A DNA stretch of 64,000 nucleotides from contig NZ_BMVU01000026.1 of assembly GCF_014650875.1 (NCBI RefSeq), forward strand, positions 54,689 through 118,688, given 5' to 3'. Origin of the DNA: Streptomyces minutiscleroticus. Its GTDB lineage: Bacteria; Actinomycetota; Actinomycetes; Streptomycetales; Streptomycetaceae. Shown piece by piece: positions 7,805 through 16,865 of this stretch. The notes beneath the pieces were generated by a model. The model did not search any database and was not told the origin of the DNA. It was given only the letters and a program-made list of their open reading frames with translations. The stretch's first letter is position 1. Each line of letters starts with the position of its first letter. The translations under genes and the position numbers were made by a program.

Positions 7805-8707
7805 CTAGAAGACGCTCACGCCGTACGCGCTGAGGGCCTCGGTGACCGGCTGGAAGAACGTGGTGCCGCCGCTGGTGCAGTTGCCGCTGCCGCCCGAGGT
7901 CAGGCCGAGCGCGGTCGTGCCCGAGAAGAGGGCGCCGCCGCTGTCGCCGGGCTCGGCGCAGACGTTGGTCTGGATCAGGCCGCTGACGATGTCGCCGCCG
8001 CCGTAGTTCACCGTGGCGTTGAGGCCCGTCACGGTGCCGCTGCGCAGGCCGGTGGTGGAGCCGCTGCGCTGCACCGACTGCCCGACGGACGCGTTGCCCG
8101 CGGCGGTGATGTCGCGGTAGCTGCCGTTGTACAGGTACACGCGGCCGTCGGCGTTGGCGGAGTTGGAGTGCCGGATCAGGCCGTAGTCGTTGCCCGGGAA
8201 GCTGGTGCCGGCGCGGGTGCCGAGGACGGCGCTGTTCGAGGAGTTGGTGTACCAGGTGCTGCCGATCTCGGTGCAGTGGCCCGCGGTGAGGGCGTAGTAC
8301 GTGCTGCCGCTGCGCACGTTGAAGCCCAGCGAGCAGCGTCCGCCACCCGCGTAGATGGCCTGCCCGCCGGCTATGAGCTTGTTGAACACGCCCTCGGTGT
8401 GCTTGATCTGCACGGCGCCCGAGGCCGACTTGATCTTGTTGATCTCGGCCGCGGAGACGGTCGAGTCGACGGTCACCACGATCTTGCCGGTGGCCTTGTC
8501 CGTGTACCAGGCGGTGCCCGGTACGTCGGCGTCGAGCACGGCCTCGCTGGCCTGGGCCAGCTGGGTCGCGCCGAGTTTCGCGGGGGCCTCCTCGGCCAGC
8601 GCGGAGGGGACGGTCAGCGCCGAGGCGGCGACCAGCGCGGCCGCGAAGGCGCCGAGTCTCGCACCCTTGGACGCGGCGCGGAAGGACGAGAACCGCTTGA
8701 GATTCAC
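7805..8707 (-). CDS. Secreted chymotrypsin-like serine protease (streptogrisin B type)
   Basis: The 300-residue preproprotein has a basic N-terminus and hydrophobic core ending at SALAEE (signal peptide about 1-38), a propeptide to about residue 111, and a mature S1E-family protease starting IAGGQAIYAG. The catalytic triad is visible: His144 in TAGHC, Asp174 in NDYGL and Ser256 in GDSGG. The C-terminus TTFFQPVTEALSAYGVSV is nearly that of streptogrisin B. The propeptide TDKATGKIVVTVDSTV is the alpha-lytic-type pro region that folds the enzyme. GTG 8707 is preceded by GGAGGA. It probably digests extracellular protein. Confidence 0.94.
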   Translation of the reverse strand: MNLKRFSSFRAASKGARLGAFAAALVAASALTVPSALAEEAPAKLGATQLAQASEAVLDADVPGTAWYTDKATGKIVVTVDSTVSAAEINKIKSASGAVQIKHTEGVFNKLIAGGQAIYAGGGRCSLGFNVRSGSTYYALTAGHCTEIGSTWYTNSSNSAVLGTRAGTSFPGNDYGLIRHSNSANADGRVYLYNGSYRDITAAGNASVGQSVQRSGSTTGLRSGTVTGLNATVNYGGGDIVSGLIQTNVCAEPGDSGGALFSGTTALGLTSGGSGNCTSGGTTFFQPVTEALSAYGVSVF

Positions 8708-9571
8708 CGGATCCTCCAGTGTGGGGTCAGGCCCGTGGGGTTGGCCGGGCCATGTGGACGCAAAACTTCACGCCCGGCTCATGGTTGAGTCATGGACGCG
8801 TCAAATTTTGCTAAGGGGATCCTCAGCTGATCCCCCGCGCCGGACAAGACGTGCTTTCGGACACTGCCTCCGGGCCCGGCCCCCACGGTGCGTCCGCGGC
8901 GCGCGAGGGGAGCCGCGCGGGCTGCCCCGTCCGTGCGCGGACGGGGCAGGGGCAAGGGTCCCCGTAAAAAGTTCGTCACTTCGGAGGGGGCCGTGACGGC
9001 TCGGTCCCGGCCGGTGTCGGACCCTCGCTCCCGCGCCGCGCGCATCCGGACGGCGCGCAGGTCACCGTGGGTGCCACGATGATCGCGGGGCGTCACGCGG
9101 TGCTTTTGCGCCGATCCTTCGGGCGCATCGTCGGCCGAACGCATGGGGCGGTACGGCATACGGCGGACGGGAGTGAGCGATGGGGCGCAAGCCGCTGTGA
9201 GCGGCTCCGGCGGTGCGCTCGCGGCGGCGCGCCGCCGCCACGAGGGTGTCCCTCCGCGGACCTGTTTCAGGGTTGATCGGCCGGTATAACGCCGGGTCCG
9301 CGTGGCTTGTTTTCGACCTCGGAGACGATGGTGGTGTTAGGCGGCTCCGCGCGGGCCGCGTCGGTGCGTGGGGGCCGGCGGATTTCCCATGCGTGCCCCA
9401 TCGGTCCATCGGCCTCGCGCCGACCTGGGTGTTCGCCGGTCGGCCGGGTCGGTCGGCGCCCGGCTGCCCGGATGTCGCGGCGGGAACCGGCGGATGGACC
9501 GGCGATGGCGTGCGTGTGACCGGTGTCACACGGTGTGGGGCGGCCGGCCGCCTCCTCCGCCCCGACGCACC
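8708..9571. other. Long gene-free stretch before the spore-pigment locus
   Basis: About 860 bp without a supportable gene. The 5' part holds the protease promoter region; several minus-strand open frames are Arg/Pro-rich with no domain. An A+T-richer patch lies at about 8760-8830 (CAAATTTTGCTAAG), a likely place for the protease promoter, though I cannot fix -35/-10 boxes. No repeats or RNA gene were recognised. Confidence 0.45.
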
Positions 9572-9611
9572 GCGCGTGGGCCCGGGCGGCTGTCCGCCCG
9601 GGCCCACGCGC
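9572..9611. terminator. whiE: Terminator hairpin of the spore-pigment operon
   Basis: An 18-base perfect stem (GCGCGTGGGCCCGGGCGG at 9572-9589, complement at 9594-9611) encloses a CTGT loop. It lies 59 bases past the last cyclase stop on the minus strand, the natural end of the operon. Confidence 0.78.
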
Positions 9612-9669
9612 AAGGGCTGCTTCCGTTCCGGCGGCGTCGGAGGCCGGACGCGGTGTCGGCGACGCGGTG

Positions 9670-10005
9670 TCAGCTCGGCGTGTCCCGCTGCCAGCGGTAG
9701 AAGCACCGCGCCATCGCGTCCTTGGGACTGCGCCAGGTCTCCGGGTCGTAGGCGGAGACGTACTGCGAGAGCCGGTCGCTCACCTCGCGGAACTCCGGGT
9801 GCCCGGTCAGCTTCGCGATGGTGGGGGCCGGGTCGTCCTCGCTCTCGATGAGGTGCAGGTACACACCGTCACCGAACTCGAAGAGACTGCGTCCGGTCAC
9901 TCCCACGAGGTGGGGCAGTTCGCCCCGGTCCGACTCGGCGAACACCTTGGCGATGTCCGGTCCCGCGCCGGGCGCCATGCGGGCCACGATCAGGGTGTGG
10001 TGCAT
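9670..10005 (-). CDS. whiE-ORFVII: TcmI-type polyketide cyclase (WhiE ORFVII)
   Basis: This 111-residue, single-domain ferredoxin-like cyclase closes a late ring in the pentangular spore-pigment scaffold. Family features are MHHTLIVARMAPGAGPDIAKVFAESD at the start, GVTGRSLFEFGDGVYLHLIE in the middle, and the terminal MARCFYRWQR. The ATG at 10005 follows GGAAGGAA. It is the last gene of the seven-gene operon, 38 bases after the aromatase gene. Confidence 0.92.
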   Translation of the reverse strand: MHHTLIVARMAPGAGPDIAKVFAESDRGELPHLVGVTGRSLFEFGDGVYLHLIESEDDPAPTIAKLTGHPEFREVSDRLSQYVSAYDPETWRSPKDAMARCFYRWQRDTPS

Positions 10006-10043
10006 CGGGTTCCTTCCAGCCGGTTCCGGCCGATCCGGGCGGT

Positions 10044-10523
10044 TCAGTCGGCGAGCAGCGCGGCCGCGGGCCGCTCACCGGCGGCCTGCTCGATCCGGTC
10101 CCGGATGAGCGCCATCTGCGTACGGGAGTTGCGGTTGATGTTGTCCGTCATCCAGGCGTCGTCGACCGGGGCGTCCGGCTTCATCGCGAAGTCCTGGATC
10201 CAGCGCATCCGGACGCCCTCCGACGTCTCGGCGTACTCCCAGCGGATGTCCATGTACTGGAAGGGGCCGGTCTCGACGCGGCGCGCCACGACGGTGCGTG
10301 TGACGGGGTCCGGGACGCGCTCGGACACCCAGCTCCACACCTTGCCGTTGTCGTCCGGGTGCATGGTGAGCCGGAACGTGGTGCGGTCGCCGTCGCGGTC
10401 CAGGATCTCCACGGAGGCGTACTCGCTGAACAGCCGGGTCCACTTCTGGAGGTCGTTGGTCATGTCCCAGACGAGCTCCATCGGCGCGGCGATGACGATC
10501 TCGTTCTCGGTGTGGCCTGCCAT
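10044..10523 (-). CDS. whiE-ORFVI: Aromatase/cyclase, SRPBCC/START fold (WhiE ORFVI)
   Basis: This 159-residue protein binds the nascent poly-beta-ketone in a START-like cavity and directs first-ring cyclisation and aromatisation. Diagnostic pieces are HTENEIVIAAPMELVWDMTN, WTRLFSEYASVEILDRDGD, and the C-terminal helix NINRNSRTQMALIRDRIEQ. It starts one base after the ACP stop, so translation is tightly coupled. Length is normal for the monodomain class. Confidence 0.92.
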   Translation of the reverse strand: MAGHTENEIVIAAPMELVWDMTNDLQKWTRLFSEYASVEILDRDGDRTTFRLTMHPDDNGKVWSWVSERVPDPVTRTVVARRVETGPFQYMDIRWEYAETSEGVRMRWIQDFAMKPDAPVDDAWMTDNINRNSRTQMALIRDRIEQAAGERPAAALLAD

Positions 10524-10524
10524 G

Positions 10525-10794
10525 TCATGCTCCAGTCTGCAGAGAGGTGTTGACCAGCGCGAGGAACTCGGCGGGTGTCTTGCAGCGCTCCGCCTGCTCG
10601 GGCAGGCTCCGCCCGTGGCGCTTCTCCAGCTCGGCGACGATGCCCAGCAGCCCGAGGGAGTCCAGGCCGAAGGTGTCGAAGCCGTCGTCGGCCTGCCGCC
10701 CCAGGTCGTCGGGGTCGACGTTGACGCCAGCCGTGCGCTTCATCAGGGCGGCCAGGTCCGCCACGGTGACCTGGTAGGTGATCTGATCGGTCAT
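10525..10794 (-). CDS. whiE-ORFV: Acyl carrier protein of the spore-pigment PKS (WhiE ORFV)
   Basis: This 89-residue carrier protein has the phosphopantetheine site Ser46 in FGLDSLGLL. It carries the growing chain and meets both the KS heterodimer and the cyclases. Its ATG overlaps the KS-beta stop (ATGA), so it is translationally coupled. The length and the acidic helix II after Ser46 are normal. Confidence 0.94.
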   Translation of the reverse strand: MTDQITYQVTVADLAALMKRTAGVNVDPDDLGRQADDGFDTFGLDSLGLLGIVAELEKRHGRSLPEQAERCKTPAEFLALVNTSLQTGA

Positions 10795-12071
10795 ACGAGT
10801 GTGCTCCTTCGGTGAGAGGATGACGCCGCGCTCCGGCGCAGCACGAGCGCCGAGTTGAGACCCATGAGTCCGCGGCTGAGGATCAGCGCGGTGCGCAGCT
10901 CGGCGGGGTGCGCGCGGCCGGTCACCAGCGCCAGGTCGTGACAGATGTCGAGCACGTTGGGCGTGGGGGGGACCAGCCCGTGCTCCATGGCCAGTACGGC
11001 GGTCGCCGCGTCGAGCACCGGCGCCGCGCAGTAGGCGCGGCCCGTTCCCGTCTTCGGCGCGGTGACGGGGACGCGCCGTGCGTGCGGACCGAGCGCGTCG
11101 GCGAGGGCGAGCGCCTCGGCCCGGTCGGCCTCGGGGACACCGAGGGCGTCGGCGAACACGACGTCCACCTCCTCGGGCCGGCAGTCCGCCTCGGCCAGCG
11201 CGGTGGTGATGGCCCGCGCCAGCCCGGCCCGTGACTCCGCCCAGCGGGAGGCGCCGGTGAAGGTCGCCCCGTGGCCGGCCACCGTCGCCCGTACCTCGGC
11301 TCCGCGCTCCCGTGCCGTCCGCTCCTCCTCCAGCAGGAGCACCGCGCCCCCTTCGGCGGGTGCGAACCCGCAGGCGGCGGAGGTGAAGGGCCGGTAGGCG
11401 CCCCCCGGGTCGCCGCTCCTGCTCAGCTCGGGGTAGCCCAGCTGGCAGACGATGGAGTACGGGGCCAGGGGGGCCTCGGTGGCACCGACGACGACCGTGT
11501 CGGTGCCGCGGCGCACGGTCCGGGCCGCGTGCGCCAGGGCGTCGAGACCGCCCGCCTCGTCACCGGCCACCACACCGCAGGGACCCTTGAAGTCGTTGCG
11601 TATGGAGATCTGGCCGGTGCTGGCCGCGTAGAACCAGGCGATCGACTGGTAGGGGCCGACGTGACGCGGGCCCTGCCCCCACAGGTTCTGCAGCTCGCGC
11701 TGTCCGAACTCCCCGCCGCCGGAGCCCGCGGCCGTGACCACGCCCACGGAGTAGGGGGAGGCCGCGTCGGCGGGGCCCCAGCGCGCGTCGTCGAGCGCGA
11801 GCTGGGCCGCGGTCAGCGCGAAGTGGGTGAAGCGGTCGGTCTGGACGAGGTAGGTCTCCTCGATCAGCGCGGCGGGGTCGAAGCCGCGGACCTCGCCCGC
11901 GACCTTCAGGGGGTAGTTCTCGCAGCCGTCCCTGCCGAGGCGCGTCAGGCTGCTCGTGCCGTCGGCGGTCATCTTCCAGAACGGCTCGGCGCCGACGCCG
12001 TGCGGGGAGACCACGCCGAGGCCGGTGACGGCCGCGCCGCGGTGCCGCGGATCCCTCCTGCGTTCTCTCAT
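10791..12071 (-). CDS. whiE-ORFIV: Ketosynthase beta / chain length factor (WhiE ORFIV)
   Basis: The 426-residue subunit pairs with KS-alpha and sets polyketide chain length. It has the thiolase fold but lacks the nucleophilic Cys: the site reads VAGDEAGGLDAL, with Glu172 (codon GAG) at the position that is Cys in KS-alpha and normally Gln in chain length factors. Other family blocks are present: GLGVVSPHGVGAEPFW, FTHFALTAAQLALDDA, the gap region APKTGTGRAYCAAP, and GLMGLNSALVLRR. Its ATG overlaps the KS-alpha stop (ATGA), which favours 1:1 synthesis. Confidence 0.93.
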   Translation of the reverse strand: MRERRRDPRHRGAAVTGLGVVSPHGVGAEPFWKMTADGTSSLTRLGRDGCENYPLKVAGEVRGFDPAALIEETYLVQTDRFTHFALTAAQLALDDARWGPADAASPYSVGVVTAAGSGGGEFGQRELQNLWGQGPRHVGPYQSIAWFYAASTGQISIRNDFKGPCGVVAGDEAGGLDALAHAARTVRRGTDTVVVGATEAPLAPYSIVCQLGYPELSRSGDPGGAYRPFTSAACGFAPAEGGAVLLLEEERTARERGAEVRATVAGHGATFTGASRWAESRAGLARAITTALAEADCRPEEVDVVFADALGVPEADRAEALALADALGPHARRVPVTAPKTGTGRAYCAAPVLDAATAVLAMEHGLVPPTPNVLDICHDLALVTGRAHPAELRTALILSRGLMGLNSALVLRRSAASSSHRRSTLV

Positions 12072-13345
12072 GGCCGGCCTCCTCGGGTGCCCGTCCCGGT
12101 CAGGACCACGGCGGACTGGAAGCCGCCGAAGCCGCTGCCCACCGACAGCACGGTGCGCAGCGTCCGCTCGCGGGCCGTCCGCGGTACGTAGTCGAGGTCG
12201 CACTCGGGGTCGGGGGTCGTGTAGTTGGCGGTGGGCGGCACCACCTGGTGCTTCAGGGCCAGGACGCAGGCGACCAGTTCGATCGCGCCGATCGCGCCCA
12301 GCGAGTGGCCCACCATGGACTTGATCGAACTCATCGGGGTCGCGTAGGCGTGGGCGCCCAGCGAGCGCTTGACCGCGGCGGTCTCGTGACGGTCGTTCTG
12401 CAGGGTGCCCGAACCGTGGGCGTTGACGTAGTCGACGGCGGTCCCGTCCAGGCGCGCCTGGTCCAGGGCGGCGTCGATGGCCCGTGCCATCTCCAGGCCC
12501 TCCTTGGTCAGCCCGGTCATGTGGTGGGCGTTGCCGAAGGTGGCGTACCCGCCGATCTCGCAGTACACCTCGGCGCCGCGGGCCCGCGCGTGCTCCAGGT
12601 CCTCCAGGACCAGCACGGCGGCCCCCTCGCCCATGACGAAGCCGTTCCGGTCCGCGTCGAAGGGCCGGGAGGCGTGGGCGGGGTCGTCGTTGTTCGGCGA
12701 CGTCGCCTTGATGGCGTCGAAGCACGCCATGGTGATCGGTGAGATGGGGGAGTCCGCGGCGCCCGCGACGCACACGTCGGCCCGTCCCTCGGCGACGGTG
12801 TGGTACGCGTAGCCGACCGCGTCCAGCCCCGAGGTGCAGCCGGTGGAGACGGTCTGCACCGGGCCGTGCACGCCGAACTGCTCGGCCACGGAGGAGGCGA
12901 GGGTACTGGGCGCGAAGGCGCGGTGCAGGGCCGGTCCGGCCCTGCGGTCGTCGACGTCCCACCGTGAACCGCGCTCGCTGACCAGGACGTAGTCGTGCTC
13001 CAGGCGTGTGGTGCCCCCGACCGCGGTGCCCAGGGTGGCACCCACCCGCCAGGGGTCCTCCCGCGCCGGGTCCAGCCCCGCGTCCCGGACCGCCTCGGCT
13101 GCGGCGACCCGCGCGAACTGGATGTACCGGTCGCACTGCTCGACCGTGCCGGCGTCCAGTCCGTGCGCCGCCGGGTCGAAGTCGCACTCGGCGGCGATCT
13201 GCGAGCGCAGCCCCTCCGGGTCGAACAGGGAGATGCGGCGCGTGGCCGTACGGCCCTGTGAGAGCAGGTCCCAGAACTGCCCCGCCCCGATGCCGCCCGG
13301 GGCGACGACGCCTATGCCGCTGACGGCGACCCGACGCCGCGTCAC
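12068..13345 (-). CDS. whiE-ORFIII: Ketosynthase alpha (WhiE ORFIII)
   Basis: The 425-residue condensing enzyme of the minimal type II PKS builds the spore-pigment polyketide from malonyl-ACP. The active-site Cys170 lies in VSTGCTSGLDAVGYA. The His/Lys motifs are DYVNAHGSGTLQNDRHE and SMVGHSLGAIGAIE. The GTG start at 13345 overlaps the cupin stop (GTGA). The sequence is unmistakably KS-alpha and nearer to spore-pigment than antibiotic synthases in its operon neighbours. Confidence 0.95.
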   Translation of the reverse strand: MTRRRVAVSGIGVVAPGGIGAGQFWDLLSQGRTATRRISLFDPEGLRSQIAAECDFDPAAHGLDAGTVEQCDRYIQFARVAAAEAVRDAGLDPAREDPWRVGATLGTAVGGTTRLEHDYVLVSERGSRWDVDDRRAGPALHRAFAPSTLASSVAEQFGVHGPVQTVSTGCTSGLDAVGYAYHTVAEGRADVCVAGAADSPISPITMACFDAIKATSPNNDDPAHASRPFDADRNGFVMGEGAAVLVLEDLEHARARGAEVYCEIGGYATFGNAHHMTGLTKEGLEMARAIDAALDQARLDGTAVDYVNAHGSGTLQNDRHETAAVKRSLGAHAYATPMSSIKSMVGHSLGAIGAIELVACVLALKHQVVPPTANYTTPDPECDLDYVPRTARERTLRTVLSVGSGFGGFQSAVVLTGTGTRGGRP

Positions 13346-13776
13346 GACACCGCCTCGGCGGCCGCCGCGGCGGGACGGACCTCGTCCGCGTCCTTCCCTT
13401 CCGTGTCGACATGGCCGAGCTCGGGCCGCGGGGCCAGGGGGCCGAGGTGGAAGACGAGGCGGGCCTCGCCGTCGCCGACGTTGCGGAAGCGGTGGCGCAC
13501 GTACGGGGGGATGAGCAGTCCCTGCCCGGTGGCGAGAGGGTGCGCCTCGCCGTCGAGGTCCACCTCGAACATGCCGTCCGTGACGTACACGAACTCCTCC
13601 GAGTAGGGGTGGTAGTGCTCGGCGATGCGCTCCCCGGGCCCCACCAGGGCCACACCCATGAAGCCGCTGGTCGAGCCTGCCGTGGTCGGGGTGAGGAGGG
13701 CGCGGACGTCACCACCGCGCCGACGGTTGGGCGCTATGTCGGTGAGCGAGACGATGCGTGCGGGAGGCTGTGCCAT
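13342..13776 (-). CDS. whiE-ORFII: Cupin-fold protein (WhiE ORFII)
   Basis: This 144-residue single cupin has metal-binding residues in GERIAEHYHPYSEEFVYVTDG (motif 1, two His and a Glu) and PYVRHRFRNVGDGEARLVFH (motif 2). Homologues always sit between the SchA/CurD-like gene and KS-alpha in spore-pigment loci; the reaction is unproven but may be a tailoring or stabilising step. ATG 13776 follows CCGGAG. The Ala-rich C-terminal 20 residues are disposable-looking. Confidence 0.9.
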   Translation of the reverse strand: MAQPPARIVSLTDIAPNRRRGGDVRALLTPTTAGSTSGFMGVALVGPGERIAEHYHPYSEEFVYVTDGMFEVDLDGEAHPLATGQGLLIPPYVRHRFRNVGDGEARLVFHLGPLAPRPELGHVDTEGKDADEVRPAAAAAEAVS

Positions 13777-13835
13777 GTCGATCACTCCGGAGATGGTGAG
13801 GCGGAACACGGAAGGGATGAGGGGCGGCGGCCGGT

Positions 13836-14981
13836 TCAGGCGACCGGGGACCGCCGGTCGGTGAGGGGCCGCATACGCATGCGGGCGAGCAGCCGCAGCA
13901 GTGTGGTGTGGTCCGTCAGGGGGCCGTCGATGCCGAGCGCGGCCGTGTCCAGCAGCGGCGCCGCGTCGGCGGTGCCGGCCGGGTCGTGCAGGGCCAGCAC
14001 GGACGCGGGCGCGTCCTCGGGGTCGCCCGCCACGTCGACGAGCCGTACGACGAGGTCGTCGCGGTGGAAGACGGTGGCGGCCAGCACCGGGCCGTCGGGG
14101 TCGGCGGCGATGGCCTCGTCCTGCCGCGCCAGCACGCGCGCCAGCGCGGTCCCCGCGCCGGGCCCGGCCGGGTAGTGCAGCGCACACCGTTGCACACTGT
14201 CGTCCGCCGGCCGCCCGGAGCGTACGTGGTGGACGGGGGGCAGCGCCGCCCGGGTGAAGAACAGGCGGGCGGAGCGCGGATCGCTCAGGTCCCGCTCCTG
14301 CTCCAGATAGGGGTCGAGCGCCTCCTCCACCGCGCGGATCTCGGGCTGCCGGGCGACGTGGCGCAGCGCGGCCTGCAGGTCGCCGCGGACCTCCACCGCC
14401 CGTACGACGCGGTTGCCGTGCAGGAACAGCGAGGTGCGCAGCAGGCGGGTGGTGTCGTCCACCCGGGCGGCGGGCGCGGTGTAGTCGGAGAGGATCTCGG
14501 CGACCTTCGACTCGCTGCCGGGCCTGACCGTGAAGGTGAGGGCGTGCCGGACCACGTTCTCCCCCACACGGGGAGCGGGTTCCGGTGCGTGGCGGGGCAC
14601 CGTGCGCGAGCCGGCGCCGGCGCCCGTGGTCTCGCGCAGCACCGTGTAGCGCATCGAGCGGGTGTCGCGGACGCAGTTCTGCAGGGGCGCGACGAGCTCC
14701 AGGTGCTCCTCGCTGTTGACCCAGGCGAGGAAGGGCGGCGCGCTCTCCCACTCACTGGTGAGGAGCCACTGCGTGGGGTTCTCGAGGTTCTGGCACAGCT
14801 GGTCGCTGATGTGGCCCGGCATGGCGGCGACCCGGTCGCGCATCTGCTCGTAGGCGTCCAGGAACTCCTGCTGGGTGCCGTCGTGGATGTCCAGCATCAG
14901 GACGACGCGTAGTCGGGATCCGTCGAAGGCGGATAGGGAGATGCCCTCCGTGTTCTTCGGCAGGGCAGCGGGGACCGGCAT
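13836..14981 (-). CDS. whiE-ORFI: SchA/CurD-like domain protein (WhiE ORFI)
   Basis: The first gene of the operon encodes 381 residues. The N-terminal ~110 residues (RLRVVLMLDIHDGTQQEFLD, HISDQLCQNLENPTQWLLTSEW) form an antibiotic-biosynthesis-monooxygenase-like dimeric alpha/beta barrel. The rest is the SchA/CurD-like domain found only in spore-pigment clusters (HALTFTVRPGSESKVAEILSDY onward). ATG 14981 has GAAGAGG at a good distance; a GTG nine bases upstream is possible. Role inferred: late modification or retention of the pigment at the spore wall. Confidence 0.88.
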   Translation of the reverse strand: MPVPAALPKNTEGISLSAFDGSRLRVVLMLDIHDGTQQEFLDAYEQMRDRVAAMPGHISDQLCQNLENPTQWLLTSEWESAPPFLAWVNSEEHLELVAPLQNCVRDTRSMRYTVLRETTGAGAGSRTVPRHAPEPAPRVGENVVRHALTFTVRPGSESKVAEILSDYTAPAARVDDTTRLLRTSLFLHGNRVVRAVEVRGDLQAALRHVARQPEIRAVEEALDPYLEQERDLSDPRSARLFFTRAALPPVHHVRSGRPADDSVQRCALHYPAGPGAGTALARVLARQDEAIAADPDGPVLAATVFHRDDLVVRLVDVAGDPEDAPASVLALHDPAGTADAAPLLDTAALGIDGPLTDHTTLLRLLARMRMRPLTDRRSPVA

Positions 14982-15218
14982 CGAGCACACCTCTTCCTGA
15001 AGGAGTCGTCTCGGGGGCCGAGGGGTGAACCGTCACGTATTGTCCTTGGATGTGGCGGTTGCGTAAGCACGATCGTGGGGCATCCTCCGACACGCCGCAT
15101 ACCGGGCGGGTTAAGCGGGTGAAGCCCGGTCCGCCGCACCCGGCGCAGGGCATGCATGAGGACCGCACCGGGTCCGGCCCGGCCGGTGAATCCCACACGC
15201 TGGAGGCGAGTACTGCTT
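14982..15218. promoter_or_regulatory. Divergent spore-pigment promoter region
   Basis: The 237 bp between ORFI (minus) and ORFVIII (plus) must hold both whiE promoters. In S. coelicolor the two are developmentally controlled and the ORFVIII one depends on sigma F; that is established for whiE, not read from this sequence. I could not place convincing -10/-35 boxes. An A+T-richer patch with CGTATTGTCCTTGG sits at about 15036-15050. Confidence 0.6.
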
Positions 15219-16865
15219 ATGAACCCACAAGCCGAGCGGGCCGGTCTCGACGTCCCGGTCCTCATCGTCGGCGGCTCCCTGGTCGGTCTGTCGACCTCAC
15301 TGTTCCTGGGGCGGCTGGGCGTACGGCACACACTGGTGGAGCGGCACGCGGGCACCTCCGTCCATCCGCGCGGCCGCGGGAACAACGTCCGCACGATGGA
15401 ACTGCTGCGGGTGGCGGGCGTGGAGCGGGACGTCCGGGGGGCGGCGGCCACACTGGCCGGGAACCACGGCATCCTGCAGGCGCCCTCCCTGGTGGGCGAC
15501 GCGGGCGAGTGGCTGTTCAAGGAGATCGACCCCGGTGGCGGCCTGGCCCGCTTCAGCCCCTCCTCGTGGTGCCTGTGCAGCCAGAACGACCTGGAGCCGG
15601 TCCTGCGCGAGCACGCGGAGAAGCTCGGCGGCGACGTGCGCTTCGGCACCGAACTGATGTCGTTCGACGCCGACTCCGACGGTGTCACCGCGGTGGTCAG
15701 GAGCCGTGAGACGGACCGGCGCACGACCGTCCGCGCGGCCTACCTCGTCGCGGCCGACGGCCCCCGCAGCCCCGTCCGGGAAAGGCTGGGCATCGGGCAG
15801 AGCGGACCCGGCGACCTGTTCCACAACGTCAGCGTCACCTTCCGCTCGCGCCGTCTCGCCGAGGTGGTGGGCGAGCGGCGCTTCATCGTCTGCTACCTGA
15901 CCCGCCCGGGCGCCGACGGCGCGCTGCTGCCCGTGGACAACCGCGAACAGTGGGTCTTCCACGCCCCCTGGCACCCCGAACACGGGGAGGCGCTGGAGGA
16001 GTTCACCGACGAACGGTGTGCCGACCACATCCGCCGCGCGGTCGGGGACGACACCCTCGACGTGGAGGTCACCGGCCGGGCCCCCTGGCACGCCGCCCAG
16101 CGCGTGGCCCGCTCCTACCGGTCGGGGCGCGTCCTCCTCGCCGGCGACTCCGCCCACGAGATGTCGCCCACCGGTGCCTTCGGCTCCAACACCGGCATCC
16201 AGGACGCCCACAACCTCGCCTGGAAGCTGGCCGCGGTGCTCGGCGGCTGGGCGGGCGAGGGGCTGCTGGACACCTACGACGCGGAGCGCCGCCCGATCGC
16301 GGAGGCGACCAGCGCCCGCGCGGCCGACCGGTCCGCCGAGCACAGCCACCCCGGCTTCACCCCGCCGCCCGCCGTGGGCGGCGGCCGCAGGAGCGGCCTC
16401 CTCGGCGTGGCCCTCGGCTACCGCTACCCCCGCGGCGCCGTCGTCGGCACCGACCCCGCCGCCCCGGTCGTCCCCGAGACGCTCGACCTGACCGGAGAGC
16501 CCGGCAGCAGGGCACCCCACCTGTGGGTACGGCACCGGAACGAGCGCGTCTCCACCCTCGACCTCCACGAGTGCTGCCTGGTCCTGCTCAGCGACGCGGA
16601 CGCCGGCGGAGCGTGGCACGAGGCCGCCCTCCGCCTCGCCGAGGGGACGTCCGTCCCGCTGACGCCGTACCGGCTGGGCACGGGACCCGGCGCCGACCTC
16701 GTGGTCGAGGACGGCGTGCGCTGGACCGAGCGCTATGGCACGACACCCGAGGGCGCCGTCCTCGTCCGCCCCGACGGCTTCGTCGCCTGGCGCTCCCCGG
16801 GCGCGGCGGAGGACGCCGAGGCGACCCTGCGACAGACCCTGAGGAAGGTCCTGGCCCTGCCCTGA
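15219..16865 (+). CDS. whiE-ORFVIII: FAD-dependent aromatic hydroxylase (WhiE ORFVIII)
   Basis: This 548-residue group A flavoprotein monooxygenase hydroxylates the spore-pigment aromatic core late in synthesis. It has the dinucleotide fold VLIVGGSLVGLSTSLFLGRLG near the start, the DG motif YLVAADGPRSPVRERLG, the second FAD contact RVLLAGDSAHEMSPTGAFGSN, and a C-terminal thioredoxin-like domain. It is transcribed away from the rest of the cluster, as in S. coelicolor. ATG 15219 has GGAGG twelve bases upstream, a slightly long spacing. Confidence 0.92.
   Translation: MNPQAERAGLDVPVLIVGGSLVGLSTSLFLGRLGVRHTLVERHAGTSVHPRGRGNNVRTMELLRVAGVERDVRGAAATLAGNHGILQAPSLVGDAGEWLFKEIDPGGGLARFSPSSWCLCSQNDLEPVLREHAEKLGGDVRFGTELMSFDADSDGVTAVVRSRETDRRTTVRAAYLVAADGPRSPVRERLGIGQSGPGDLFHNVSVTFRSRRLAEVVGERRFIVCYLTRPGADGALLPVDNREQWVFHAPWHPEHGEALEEFTDERCADHIRRAVGDDTLDVEVTGRAPWHAAQRVARSYRSGRVLLAGDSAHEMSPTGAFGSNTGIQDAHNLAWKLAAVLGGWAGEGLLDTYDAERRPIAEATSARAADRSAEHSHPGFTPPPAVGGGRRSGLLGVALGYRYPRGAVVGTDPAAPVVPETLDLTGEPGSRAPHLWVRHRNERVSTLDLHECCLVLLSDADAGGAWHEAALRLAEGTSVPLTPYRLGTGPGADLVVEDGVRWTERYGTTPEGAVLVRPDGFVAWRSPGAAEDAEATLRQTLRKVLALP

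Noticed and set aside
9062..9706. Minus-strand ORF of 214 codons before the pigment locus
   Set aside because: Arg/Pro/Thr-rich, overlaps the operon terminator and the cyclase gene, and shows no domain.
13342..14751. Fusion of the cupin with a long N-terminal extension
   Set aside because: The extension is the shadow frame of the SchA/CurD-like gene; the cupin has its own start at 13776 with a ribosome site.
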